Source: Aurantiochytrium sp. KH105 (Eukaryota > Sar > Bigyra > Thraustochytrida > Thraustochytriidae). Taken from it: 64,000 nucleotides of DNA. Within the stretch, counting starts at the first letter, position 1; each line of letters opens with the position of its first letter. The notes under the pieces are model-generated. The model saw only the letters and a program-made list of their open reading frames with translations. It did not search any database and was not told the DNA's origin. The translations under genes and the position numbers were made by a program. The stretch spans positions 62,001 through 126,000 of the forward strand of contig BGKB01000150.1 of NCBI GenBank assembly GCA_003116975.1. Reading direction: 5' to 3'. Positions 18,567-28,919 of this stretch are shown in pieces.

Positions 18567-20048
18567 ATGGCGAAGCGGCAGCGCGTCGCGAGCGAGGACG
18601 GCGCAGCGGCGAAGACCACCGCGAAGAAGAAGCTGCAGAAGCTGAGAAAGGACGACGTCGCGGACGATGGGGAAGATGAGGAACCCGTGCGCAACAAGAA
18701 GCAGCAAAGGAATCGCAAAAATGTGGAAAAGGAAGAAGCCACCAGCGATAGCGAAGAAGAGCAGGACCAAGAAGATGGAGAAGAGCAGGACCAAGGAGAA
18801 AAAGAGACAAAGGTGACCTTTGAAGAGCTTAAGGTTCACGAGGAGATTGTCAAGGCGTGCAAAGCGCTTGGCTGGTCCCATGCGACTGAAATCCAGCGCG
18901 AGGCGATCCCGCATGCTCTCGAAGGCCGCGATGTCATTGGCCTCGCCGAGACTGGTTCCGGCAAAACGGGTGCATTCTCGGTGCCTATGTTGTGTCGTCT
19001 CTTGGACCAACCTACGCGGCGACTCTTTGGAATTGTCCTGGCGCCTACTCGCGAGCTCGCGTTTCAGATCCATGAAGTCGTCCAAGGTCTCGGAACATCG
19101 ATTGGCGTCAAGTCTTGCTGCGTCGTCGGCGGCGTGGACCGTGTTGCGCAGGCCATCGCCCTGGCCAAGAAACCGCACATCGTCATTGGAACACCTGGTC
19201 GTGTCGTAGACCATTTGGAGAACACAAAGGGCTTTACCCTGGACTCTGCTCGCGTCCTCGTCTTGGACGAGGCAGACCGCATGCTCTCAATGGACTTCGA
19301 AGAGGAGATTAACTCCATCCTGCAGGCCATGCCTCCTCGCGGCACCCGACAGACGTTTCTTTTTAGTGCTACCATGACGAGCAAGGTTGCCAAGCTGCAG
19401 CGTGCTTCGCTCGACAGCCCTGTCAAGGTCGAGGTGTCCAAGTCAAGATACCAAACGGTCAAGACGCTCGAACAAAACTATATGCTCACCCCGGCGCAGT
19501 ACAAGGACACCTACCTCATTTTTATTCTCAACGAGCTCGCTGGACAGACCGCGATCATCTTCGTTTCAACATGCCACAACGCGACGCGCCTGGCTTTGAT
19601 GATGCGCAATTTGGGCATTGGCGCAACTGCGCTTCATGGCCAAATGCATCAAACCAAGCGCTTGGGCGCCCTCAATCGCTTCAAGTCGCAAGGCAATAAC
19701 GTTCTTGTAGCCACCGATGTGGCTGCGCGTGGTCTCGATATTCCTTCGGTGGACCTTGTTGTCAATTACGATGTTCCTTCGAACGGCAAGGACTATATTC
19801 ATCGCGTAGGCCGCACAGCTCGTGCAGGCAAGGCAGGTCGCGCCGTCACGCTGGTCACACAGTACGATGTAGAAGTGTTCCAGCGCATTGAGACGATGCT
19901 GCGCAAGAAGCTCACTGCTTTTCCCGCACAAAAGGATCTTGTCATGGTTCTTAACGACCAGGTTTCCGAGGCTGCGCGTCAAGCTGTCATGCAGATTCGA
20001 GAAGAAGAGGAAGGCAAGGGTGGCAAGCGCAGATTTCACGGCAAGGGT

Positions 20049-20080
<32 letters not shown>

Positions 20081-20120
20081 CAGAGGACGCGGCCGCGGTC
20101 GCGGAAGGTCAGGCAGATAA
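18567..20120 (+). CDS. DDX47: DEAD-box RNA helicase DDX47/RRP3
   Basis: 517 residues. A basic and acidic N-terminus precedes the Q motif ([14 protein letters not shown]), motif I AETGSGKT (near 128), PTRELA, TPGR, motif II DEAD (near 233), SAT (near 267), [11 protein letters not shown] and [10 protein letters not shown] (near 414). The overall sequence ([24 protein letters not shown]-like linker, LTAFPA) fits the DDX47/Rrp3 subfamily, which acts in 18S pre-rRNA processing in the nucleolus. The C-terminus is a Gly-rich/RG tail encoded by a GGC run (20049-20090). All catalytic motifs are intact. It converges with the phosphatase gene, 182 bases apart. Confidence 0.95.
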
Positions 20121-20302
20121 ACCAACCGAAAAATTTGGTTCGAAATATCAAAACGCCATGTATTGTTTTCTTTCAGAGCATGCCAGTAAACGTTGAAGCG
20201 TTCAGGCAAACACGCGATAAATAAGTCACATTCCATGTAGACGAGAAAAGCTTTGCAGTCAAGGTCCTCGCCTTCAACATCCAAAGGCTCAGACTCACGT
20301 GA

Positions 20303-21155
20303 TTAGTCTACCGGGAGCCACGAAGGTAAGAAAAGCCTCTCCTCTGGAGTAAAGTCCATCGTGAAGAACTCCATGAGCTGATGGTCCAGGAGACGGACGC
20401 TTTGTTTGCAAAAGCGCGAGTACTCTTGGAAAATCCCACTCAGCGCGTAGCCTTGAAGCTTGCGTAGACACCCCACGATTGTACCTGTGCGGTGCTTGCC
20501 CTTGTCGCAGTGGATGAGCACGGGATGATTCCTCACATCAAGGACCTCGCGGAGAGCACGACGAATGGTGTCGTGGCTCATCTGACTGAACGGTTCCTTT
20601 TGGCCCTCGAGAGGGAATCGCAAGAGCCTGATGCCGTTAAGCGCGACAAATTCTCGGTTTTCCTCGCCAATCTTGAGCTCCTTGGCCTCTTCCGCCGACA
20701 TGCAAATCATTGTCCTAATTTTCAGATGTTTGATGAAAGAAAAATTCTTGGCGTTTGGGTAACCACTGCGAAAGACACCTTTGGCCACCATGGCAAAATT
20801 GAGAGGAGGGATCAGCAACTTGTCGCGGCTCACCTGAGGTACGTCTAGAAATACCTCGTCGCCCTCTTCATCGCTGCCCTCGTTCTCGTCGTCGTACTCG
20901 TCATCCTTTTCATTGTCTTCTTCTTCTTCTTCTTCTTCTTCTTCTATTTCTTCATCTATTTCTTCATCTTCCAATCCTTCTTCTTGCCCTTCTTGGCATT
21001 GTTCCTTTTGACACTCTTCATCACCTCGTTTTGCGCCCTGGTCCTCCGCTTTTCCGCTCACCTCGCCGTTCTCGTCCTTGCCGGCCTGGCCCACGCTCGC
21101 GGCAGCCCTCGCAAGTTCATCGCGGCCCTCGCCATCTGCGGTAGCTGCATCATCG

Positions 21156-21201
<46 letters not shown>

Positions 21202-21232
21202 TGCGACCGACGCCGCCGACGCTTTGTAGCAT
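20303..21232 (-). CDS. Siw14/PFA-DSP-type tyrosine or inositol pyrophosphate phosphatase
   Basis: 309 residues. The first 140 are low complexity: a Gly run encoded by (GGC)n followed by Glu/Asp-rich repeats. The C-terminal domain starts at PLNFAMVAKGVFRSGYPNAKNFSFIKHLKIRTMICM, typical of plant and fungal atypical dual-specificity phosphatases. The P-loop HCDKGKHRTG (near 240) has the catalytic Cys and Arg. Yeast Siw14 removes the 5-beta-phosphate of inositol pyrophosphates, and that activity is plausible here. The long disordered N-terminus is unusual for the family. Its start lies 278 bases from the divergent MFS transporter start. Confidence 0.88.
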
Positions 21233-21510
21233 GCCGGCCTTGCGCCCGCCTTGACGCTCTCCTCGTGCGCCACGCCGCGCCTGCCCGCGACCTAGGTCTA
21301 TTGCGTTTTGCTTCGCAGGGCTCCGACACGTGTCGTCTCGTCTCGCGGCACCAAACCTTGCACCAAACCTTGCACCAGACCCAAGAAGGTTTCATCGCGC
21401 GTGCGCGCAAGTTGCGCGCTCATCTCCCCTTCGGTCGCAAGGCCACGCTCGCGAGGCCTCGCTGCCGTCAAGAGCTCGCTGCCCGAAGGAGCGCTCGTAC
21501 GAGACGGGCC

Positions 21511-23007
21511 ATGACCCGCGAGCACGTCGTGCCGCTGCTCGACGGCGACAACGAGCGCGACGAGCAGGCCGAAGACGGTGACGACGAGAATGAGGAGCAC
21601 AAGAGAAGGAGGAAGATTGGGCTCTTCTCCTTGACGTCTGCGACGGTCGTCGCAGTTGGGTGTCTCGGCATGATTGAGTACTCGATGGTCATGCCATCGC
21701 TGGCGCACTACGTGAGGGAGCTCGGGCAGACGAATGTATTTTATGGCGTGTGCCAGGCCGCCTTCTCGCTGTCGCGTCTCATATTTATGCCAGTGTTGGG
21801 TCGCTGGTCCGACAAGAGGCCCATGATTGAGCCATTTCTCTTTAGCATTGTGCTCGCTGCCATCGGTAACGCGCTGTACGGTCTCGCATTTGGGCTGCGC
21901 ACTGCCTGGCTCATTCTTTTCGCTCGTATTCTTGTTGGCATGGGTTCTGCCAATGCGACGCTCACGATGAGCTTTGTGGCGCGGATCACTGAGAAGGAAA
22001 CGCGAACGAAAGCAATGGCGATTCTTAATGGACTAAATCTTATTGGCGTCGTTCTCGGCCCCGCCACAAACCTTTTGATTACGGACGTGGACTTCCAACT
22101 CAACTCCGTTATGGTCTTTAATGGCTTGACAAATCCAGGGTGGGTCATGGTGGTTCTCCTGGCCGGTCTCGTGGTGCTCACTTTGGCGACTTTTCGCGAG
22201 CCTCCTCGGCTCTCTGAAACTGACGTTGCATACGTGTCGCCGTCCTTCGCTCCTCCAAGTGAGAATTCCTCGCCTGCTGTCTCGCTTCGGCGCCCCTCGG
22301 TTATCTCAATCCTTTCGGACGAAACGACGGAGCCGATGCTCGACACGCCGATGCTTCATCGGCAGGCGCGCGCGAGCGCCCTTTCCGTCCGAGGTCTCGT
22401 GAACAATATCATTCGTCACAACTTATGGATGCATTTCGTCATTAGCTTTTGCGGAAACTTTGTCATTAATGAGCTGGACACCGCTCTACCTGCCCTCACA
22501 GAGCACGATTTCGGCTGGGATGCGATCGCAAATTCGTACGTGTACGCAGGCCTAGGGCTAGCGGTCGCACTTTCGCTCATCGTGGTGATCGCAACGTCAC
22601 GATTCGTCTCTGACCGTTCTCTAATTGGCACTGGTCTGTCATTCATGCTGACGGGCGTGATCTTGTCGATCGCGTACTGCCGCCACAAGCCTGCAATGCT
22701 CATGTTTGTGGTATGCGTGTTTTTACAAGGATGTGCTGCACCCATTGTGGGATCACCAAACATGAGTCTGTTTTCGAAGCGTCTCGAGGAGGATGAGAAT
22801 CTTGCCGTGAACATGGGTCTTTACATCGGACTGCTTCAAGGGACTAATGGGCTAAGTCGCGTGGTCGCACCGCTGTACGCTGGCTTTGCACTTCTCGACT
22901 TAGAAGATCATCTTCATGTTTATATCGGCCCGCTTATAGTGGTGGTGCTGGCGCTTGTAGTCTTTTGCGTCAATTATGACGCCGTTCGTGAACGTTCTCT
23001 CGTCTGA
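21511..23007 (+). CDS. MFSD8: MFS transporter, MFSD8/CLN7-like
   Basis: 498 residues from the ATG at 21511. The upstream open frame uses a GTG and was trimmed. A cytosolic acidic N-terminus is followed by about 12 hydrophobic helices. Major facilitator motif A is recognisable between TM2 and TM3 (GRWSDKRPMIEPFL), with motif B-like FARILVGMGSANATLT. A long central loop (about residues 230-300, Ser-rich) separates the halves. The arrangement and motifs fit the MFSD8/CLN7 group of endolysosomal anion or solute carriers. The acidic N-terminus could carry sorting signals. Substrate unknown. The family call is solid; the subfamily is less certain. Confidence 0.82.
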   Translation: MTREHVVPLLDGDNERDEQAEDGDDENEEHKRRRKIGLFSLTSATVVAVGCLGMIEYSMVMPSLAHYVRELGQTNVFYGVCQAAFSLSRLIFMPVLGRWSDKRPMIEPFLFSIVLAAIGNALYGLAFGLRTAWLILFARILVGMGSANATLTMSFVARITEKETRTKAMAILNGLNLIGVVLGPATNLLITDVDFQLNSVMVFNGLTNPGWVMVVLLAGLVVLTLATFREPPRLSETDVAYVSPSFAPPSENSSPAVSLRRPSVISILSDETTEPMLDTPMLHRQARASALSVRGLVNNIIRHNLWMHFVISFCGNFVINELDTALPALTEHDFGWDAIANSYVYAGLGLAVALSLIVVIATSRFVSDRSLIGTGLSFMLTGVILSIAYCRHKPAMLMFVVCVFLQGCAAPIVGSPNMSLFSKRLEEDENLAVNMGLYIGLLQGTNGLSRVVAPLYAGFALLDLEDHLHVYIGPLIVVVLALVVFCVNYDAVRERSLV

Positions 23008-23263
23008 ATCTAGAAATGTAAACAGCCAACAAAAGTTCAAAGCGCGTTTTTTCTTACTATCTTTGCTTCCATTTTCTTTTCCTCTTTTTCTTTTCTTTTT
23101 CTTCCCCTTTGGGGTATACACTGCTTTGAAAAATTTCCACAAAACGACATCTCTTGCCCTCGCGAGACATGAGTCAAATAGGGATTTCAAAGGGCTGCTT
23201 GGTCACGCTACGATTGAAGACGGTTTTGATAGCTCGAGAAAAAGAATCACAAGCTTTTCTGAA

Positions 23264-23836
23264 TTAGACCTTGAACTCGGCAAGTTTCTGTTGCACAACA
23301 CCGGCGCTCTCGTTTTCCCATCCCTTGCCGCTGACGTCAATGCGCTCGCCCATTTTATCCAGGGTCTCCTTGAGCATGTCCCCGAATTCCTTGGCCATGT
23401 CCTCCATGCGCTGTTTGTGCTCATTGATCTCTGCGTCCTTTTGTGCAATGACCTCTGCTCGCTCCTTTTTCATATCATCGATGCTCGCATTGGCCTGTTC
23501 AAGCTTGTCGTTCAGCTCGTTGATGGTATTTTCAAGAATATTGATACGCGTGAGCAGTTCCTCCTGCATCGACTTGTACTGCCGCGTCATATCGGCTGTG
23601 ATCTGGAACGTCTGTTTTTGCTCATCCTCAAAGTCTCGCTTGAGCTCAATGACGCGATTCTGGATCTCTCGCCGCGAAGCCATAGCCTTGGTGGCCTCCT
23701 CCTGGCGCTCTGCGAGTTGTCGTTGAAGTGCGAGATTTTCTGCTTGCAAGAGCTTGGCGACCTCCATGGGCGTCAGCTCGGCGCCGCCCTCACCGCCGCC
23801 ATCGTTCTTCTTGCCCTTGCCCTTGCCCTTGCCCAT
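23264..23836 (-). CDS. DRC12/CCDC153-like coiled-coil protein
   Basis: 190 residues from the ATG at 23836 (MGKGKGKGKKNDGGGEGG). Upstream codons to 23917 are open but begin with TTG. After the Lys/Gly-rich start, residues 20-170 are one long coiled coil (AELTPMEVAKLLQAENLALQ, REIQNRVIELKRDFEDEQKQ, YKSMQEELLTRINILENTIN). The basic start, length and coiled-coil pattern resemble CCDC153, subunit 12 of the ciliary nexin-dynein regulatory complex. If correct, it acts in motile flagella, which thraustochytrid zoospores have. A generic coiled-coil protein remains possible. It converges with the transporter gene. Confidence 0.65.
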   Translation of the reverse strand: MGKGKGKGKKNDGGGEGGAELTPMEVAKLLQAENLALQRQLAERQEEATKAMASRREIQNRVIELKRDFEDEQKQTFQITADMTRQYKSMQEELLTRINILENTINELNDKLEQANASIDDMKKERAEVIAQKDAEINEHKQRMEDMAKEFGDMLKETLDKMGERIDVSGKGWENESAGVVQQKLAEFKV

Positions 23837-25252
23837 CTTTGCTGGTCGCGATTTCCTCTCTTGGTCGCAAAGCTGTTTGCGCTTGTCTTGCCGCAGACGC
23901 TCAGCAGCGTGCTTCAAGTGTACTCCCGCGAAGGTGCCGCAAAAACAGACAGCCTAGGCTCGATTCACTCCACTCCGCTTCACCAGAGAGAGAAGCGAAG
24001 CGCCTTGGCCCCAGACTTTTGCGGCAAGCACGCAAGACTTGTTTTCTTTTCCCATGCGACTGTGGATGAGTGCACACCCTTCGCACATAGCCGTTGGCAA
24101 ATGCGTTGCGCAGAATTTTCAATCCGCACTCGTGTTCTGCAGATTGCGGCGAGGACGCACGGCTTCGACTCGGCCTGAAACGTGCGAATCGTGGCTTTTC
24201 GAATCAGCCGCATAGAATCAAAAAGTTGTTAATTTGTGCGGACCGCGTGCGGTGATGATTTCAGGTGTCGCAAAGCAAGTTGCGATGGCTGTGTGTATAC
24301 ATGAAAGCGACGGATAAGACAGCAAGCAATGTCTGTCGAAACTCTCGTTTTATTTTACCCACTTTACAAGGCTCCCATCAACCTCTTGCAGAAGATTTGC
24401 CGTCACTTGAGATGTTTAGTCACAATAGCATCATCATCAAAACAAGCTGTCGACGCCTTCGATTTTTCCGAGAATGAGCATGAGACAAACGATGATGAAG
24501 CAAGGAAGAACTCCGTGGACTATATCCGTTTTCGGGCCGAAAACGATAACACTTGCTGCACGAGAGATCTTGGGCGACCAGAAAACAACTCTTTTCGATG
24601 ATTCTGTTCTCGAATTTTAGCTGTGCGCCGGCTCGGGTCCATCATCTCTCCGTTCATAAGATTGTATAAGTCTGTAGCCCCTGTATACCGTCCATTGACG
24701 AACTTTGAGCTGGAACACGCCTCTTTCTCGGGATTGGTTAGAATATTCTACAGCGCCGTGCTACATTGAACAATGCCATTCATTGCTCATACTCGATTGG
24801 AAACGGTGTCAAGTCGACATGTATGCGAGCCAGACCTGCCTCACGGGAAAGAGGGAGGGAAACAGCGTTGCGCATCGCGATCGTGCATTCGAGTCCCTCG
24901 CCGATGGAAAGGATTACCAGCGCGCGGAGCCGAGGCGTAGCCATTCCCTCCAAATTAAAAAACGAGAAGGCCTGCAAGTGGCAGCTGAGTGGAGCTGCGT
25001 AGAAATGAAGAGAGGCGCAGGCACCCAGCTGTGACTGGCTCTTAGAACGCCACTCCTGATACAAGGTTCGGCGTAGATGAAGTGGAGTGACAAACGCGCG
25101 TGCGTGCGCATGCACGAAGCAGCAAAGCCGGGACTGCCAGCGGCGGCGCAGACAGCGGCGCTTCTTTGCGGCGTGCGACGAGGTGGTATAGCCCCGGACG
25201 CCCGGGTGAGCTGGCAAGGAGTATAGGAGTGAGAGGTTCGGGCGAACGCGCT
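23837..25252. other. Intergenic region without convincing gene
   Basis: 1.4 kb between divergent genes. Short open frames around 24265-24601 and 24705-25034 lack recognisable domains. The region contains two notable palindromes (24526-24544 and 24741-24752). No tRNA or other RNA gene could be identified by eye. Confidence 0.45.
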
Positions 25253-26953
25253 ATGAGGCCCGTACTCGTGGCCGCGGCAGCCCTTGCCGCGCTCGCGAGC
25301 AGCCTTGTCGAGGCCCAGGAGGCTGTGAACTACGATGATGGCCGAGCATTCCAAGGGGTCTGCGCAGACGATCGAGGCAGACAATTGCCGAGTTACGTCA
25401 AGAAAGGGAACTGGACAAGACAGGATGGCCTCGACCTCTGCGTGGATACTTTTGGCGATGCCGTCATTGGCTATGGCGTCTCGTCGGCGGCAATCATGTG
25501 CTACTTCGACCCGCTCGGCATTCCAGTGCAGCCAGCTGGATGGGACGCTGACCCTGGTGACGGAAATGCCGTGGGCCTTGTGGCAGAAGGAGTCGCAGCT
25601 AGTTTTTCAGATGTGTGCTACGACTTTCGCCACAATGTCAGCGCTCCAAAATATGATGCGGGAAGATCATACAAGGGAATTTGCATCGACGGCGAGGGCT
25701 TCCATCCCCCCTACGCGTTCCATATTCTTCCTCCCTACGCCGACACTCGACAGTTCGGCATTAACTATTGCTTTGAAATCTTTGGTGACAAGACTGTCGC
25801 GTACATGTATTACGATTCAGTCGGCAACGGAGGCGACCGAAATTGGGTTGGCTGCTACTTCGACCCTGATGAAGAACCTCCATTTATACCGTCTGACTGG
25901 AGCTTCTACGAACACGAAGGTGGCCTCCCTATCGTTCGTGGCATGGACAATGGTTTTCCAAACGAATGCTACGATTTTCTGGCAGAACCGATCGCCGGCA
26001 AAGTCGCTCCTGCCTATGATTCAGGAGAAATGTACGTCGGCTACTGCGTGGATGCGGCCGGGCGATATCCGCCCGATCTTTACTTTTTCCAAGATGGCGT
26101 TGGCGAGCAAGAAGGACTCGATAAATGTTTCGAGATCTTTGGTGACAAGGTCATCGGATATAGTCATCAGGAAGGAAGCGCGTCGTGCATCTTTGACCCG
26201 TCGGACTTTCCCGCACCACCTCCAGGGTGGGAAGAATACTATGGCAGTGAAGGATTTACGGCTCCCCTAACCCACGGAAACGGAAATCCTGCTGTGCGCT
26301 GCTATAATTTTCTCGCTTCGACCGGCGCTCCGGACCCCACACCAAGCCCGCCCGCTTGTACCGCGCGTATTTTGGCAGCTGTGGACACAACGTATGCGTT
26401 CAAATACCCCAAGCCTGCCATGCAGACGGCAACGTTGGCATATGCCATCGCTTTCAATGTCGCCCAAGCTTTGGAGCTCGGTGAAAATGTGCGCATGGGG
26501 TTTCTTGACATTGAGCGCACTTCCTTGAACTGGCGCGTCAAGCTCAAAGATGAGGCTGCCGCGAGCAGTGAACGACTGGCCGAGGAGATCTACAAAGCTC
26601 ATCTTGAACTGAATGCTGGCTCGCGTTCGCATAAAACCAAGTTTCCGCCCCTCTTCAAGGACATTATCGATGACCTTGCGGGAAGCGGCGAGGTTCCGAG
26701 CTACATGTTGCTTATCAGTGACGGCGTCTTGCTCAATCCGGACCACTGGCGCAACTACGCCAAGTTGAAGAGCAAACTTGTGGTTCGTCTCGGCGAGGCT
26801 GCGCCCACGATTCTCTGCTATCGCACGCACGGTGAACAAAACACGCGTTTTTTTGACGCCGTATGCGACGAGACCTTTTATATGGGCACGGACGGCAAGT
26901 CGGTGGACGAGATCGCGGGGGACATTGCCTCTCAGATTTGCAGCGTAGATTGA
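25253..26953 (+). CDS. Secreted protein with three Cys repeats and a vWA-like domain
   Basis: 566 residues from the ATG at 25253. A signal peptide (RPVLVAAAALAALASSLVEA) is followed by three repeats of about 100-110 residues (near 26-125, 134-242 and 255-354). Each has the pattern YDxGxxxxGxCxD, a Cys followed by FGDxxxGY or AY, C(Y/I)FDP, then CY(D/N)F, so four conserved Cys per repeat. A Pro-rich linker leads to a domain (about 371-562) resembling von Willebrand factor A (RILAAVDTTYAF, YMLLISDGVL), with DTTYA in place of the DxSxS metal site. Inferred role: extracellular or cell-wall binding protein. I do not recognise the repeat as a named domain. Confidence 0.75.
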   Translation: MRPVLVAAAALAALASSLVEAQEAVNYDDGRAFQGVCADDRGRQLPSYVKKGNWTRQDGLDLCVDTFGDAVIGYGVSSAAIMCYFDPLGIPVQPAGWDADPGDGNAVGLVAEGVAASFSDVCYDFRHNVSAPKYDAGRSYKGICIDGEGFHPPYAFHILPPYADTRQFGINYCFEIFGDKTVAYMYYDSVGNGGDRNWVGCYFDPDEEPPFIPSDWSFYEHEGGLPIVRGMDNGFPNECYDFLAEPIAGKVAPAYDSGEMYVGYCVDAAGRYPPDLYFFQDGVGEQEGLDKCFEIFGDKVIGYSHQEGSASCIFDPSDFPAPPPGWEEYYGSEGFTAPLTHGNGNPAVRCYNFLASTGAPDPTPSPPACTARILAAVDTTYAFKYPKPAMQTATLAYAIAFNVAQALELGENVRMGFLDIERTSLNWRVKLKDEAAASSERLAEEIYKAHLELNAGSRSHKTKFPPLFKDIIDDLAGSGEVPSYMLLISDGVLLNPDHWRNYAKLKSKLVVRLGEAAPTILCYRTHGEQNTRFFDAVCDETFYMGTDGKSVDEIAGDIASQICSVD

Positions 26954-27243
26954 CGAGATCGATTTCCAATTTGCTCATTTTTTTCTTCTATTGTCAAAGG
27001 AAAAGTACCGAAGCCTGCTTTGGTTTTACTGTCGATCTTGATTTAGGCCTACTCCTGGTCGTAGCGGTCGTGACAGTGGCATGGAGCGCACGAGAAGAGC
27101 GAGGGTGTAGTGTCATTGTCGGTAAAAATGCATAAAAAACAATCCCTCATCATGGATGTGAAGTGGTCCCAAAATGAGAGACAAACGAGACAAAGCCAAA
27201 AAACCGCCCAGCCACGGCCAACTTGAAGGACGAGCGAAGGACA

Positions 27244-27450
27244 ATGCTCCCGGAGAGCAAGCGCGAGAGCGGCGACGGTAGCAAAGGCGGCGACGACAGT
27301 GACAGACGACGCAGCGCGGTCGTCGGATCAACGGGGTTGGGAGAGCGCAAAGCCGAGACAGGAATGCAACGATCGCAAGCTCAAACCCTGCAGCGCACGG
27401 GCCCCGTGCGCGCGAGGCGCTTGGACCATTTGGGCAGGCCAATCACGACG

Positions 27451-27487
<37 letters not shown>

Positions 27488-28581
27488 AGACAACCACAAT
27501 GGCAGGGGCGAAAAAGCGAGATGTCTCGACCACCTCGACGACATCATCAACAGCGTTGAGTTCACGAAGGAGTGCCACCAAGACTGCTGCCGCGTCGTCG
27601 GCAGCACGTCGAGCCAGAGCAACTCCAACAAATGCACAAAACCTTTCTCAAACGCCACGTGCGACTGCTGGGAACTCAGAGGCTGCGCCGAGTGACAGAG
27701 CACCCTCGTCGTCTGCACCTGTAACAGAACGAGCAGCAGCAGCAGGAGCAGCAGGAACTGGGCCTGCCAAAACTAAACCAGCGCGAAAAACGATCACAGT
27801 GGCGAGCCGCTTCATGTCGTCTACACCGAAGCAGTCACAGCCTCGGCTAGCACAGCAGACGAGACAAACTCTGCAACCGCAGTCCGCGTCTGCAAGGATG
27901 CGCAAAGCGCCATCTTCTGCGCGTGGGCCATCCACGAGTGCGAGCGCGAGCTCGGCCTCGGCAAGGGCGAGGGCAAGGACGCCATCTACTTCGACACGAA
28001 CGAGTACACCCCTTGCCGCACGTGCAGGATCAACATTCGCCTCGCGGCCTAATTCAAATCAGGCGAGACTCGCGACTCAGGCTAGACCTTCTTCCGCGCA
28101 TGCCAAGGAGAACTCGCGTAGCAATGCGGTTTCCACTCCGAAGACAACCTCGATAAAAACTGCGCCTGCAAATGGTCCGCTCGGAGAAGCATTGCTAGCG
28201 CTTGATGACACTTATCGGCTTGCATTTGTGCGCGCAGAACTAGAGGCCTCCTCCGACTTCGGAGACGAAGAGACTGCTCTTCTGGAAGACTGGAAGCGTG
28301 TTCAGGTTCTTGAGCAGCGTTTACACGAGGCCCGTTTGGAGAGAGATCGTTTGGAAGACGAAGCTCACGTTGCGTTACAAATTAAGGCTTTTGCGGGGAA
28401 GGATCTTACGTGGCTACAGTACGCTGTTCGCGACGTGGGTAGCGCGCTCGCACGTTCCGACTCGCTCGTGCGCGTGCGTACGGCTGAAGGGGAACCGGCA
28501 CTCTCCGATGATCTCGATCCTCACACGCGCACCGCCATGGCTGTTTCACTGTTTCCCACGGCTTCTACTGCTTCTTCGTAA
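27244..28581 (+). CDS. Basic Ser/Thr/Ala-rich protein, possibly HAUS8-like
   Basis: 445 residues from the ATG at 27244. The N-terminal two-thirds is basic and low complexity, with polythreonine encoded by an ACG run (27446-27486). A short motif, KTITVASRFMSSTPK, recalls the conserved element of HAUS8/AUG8 microtubule-binding N-termini. The C-terminal region (about 310-440) is helical (LGEALLALDDTYRLAFVRAE, VLEQRLHEARLERDRLEDEA), consistent with the coiled-coil domain that joins HAUS8 to augmin. This is pattern-level similarity only; the augmin assignment is a suggestion. It converges with BUD23. Confidence 0.55.
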
Positions 28582-28919
28582 GGAAGTTTGGCGCAGGCAA
28601 GAGAGCAAAGTTGGGCAGTCTTTTGGGGTATTCTCCTTTCTTTTTCCCTATTTTCTTTTGTTCTTCACTACATGTATCAAATTGCGTTCCAAGTCAGGCC
28701 AATCACGTCTTGGTCAAGAGAGAATTTGCTTTCCAGGCAATGCGGTTTTCCCGTCCCAAAAAGGAAAAATAAACACAATCTAGAGAAGCAGCAACATTTG
28801 ACTGCTTTTCGGTCGGTCAGTCACAAAAGAGAAATGAAAAAGTGAATATGTCTTACATCGAATACACATCAGCAGCGCAAGAGACAGCCGATCATCGCCA
28901 GCCAGCCAACAAGAGACGT
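28582..28919. other. Convergent 3' region
   Basis: 338 bases between the stops of the convergent 27244 and BUD23 genes. An AATAAA lies at 28768-28773. No gene. Confidence 0.4.

Noticed and set aside
24265-25034. Short open frames between DRC12-like and the secreted repeat protein
   Set aside because: No domains, mixed frames and no supporting codon pattern. Left as intergenic.
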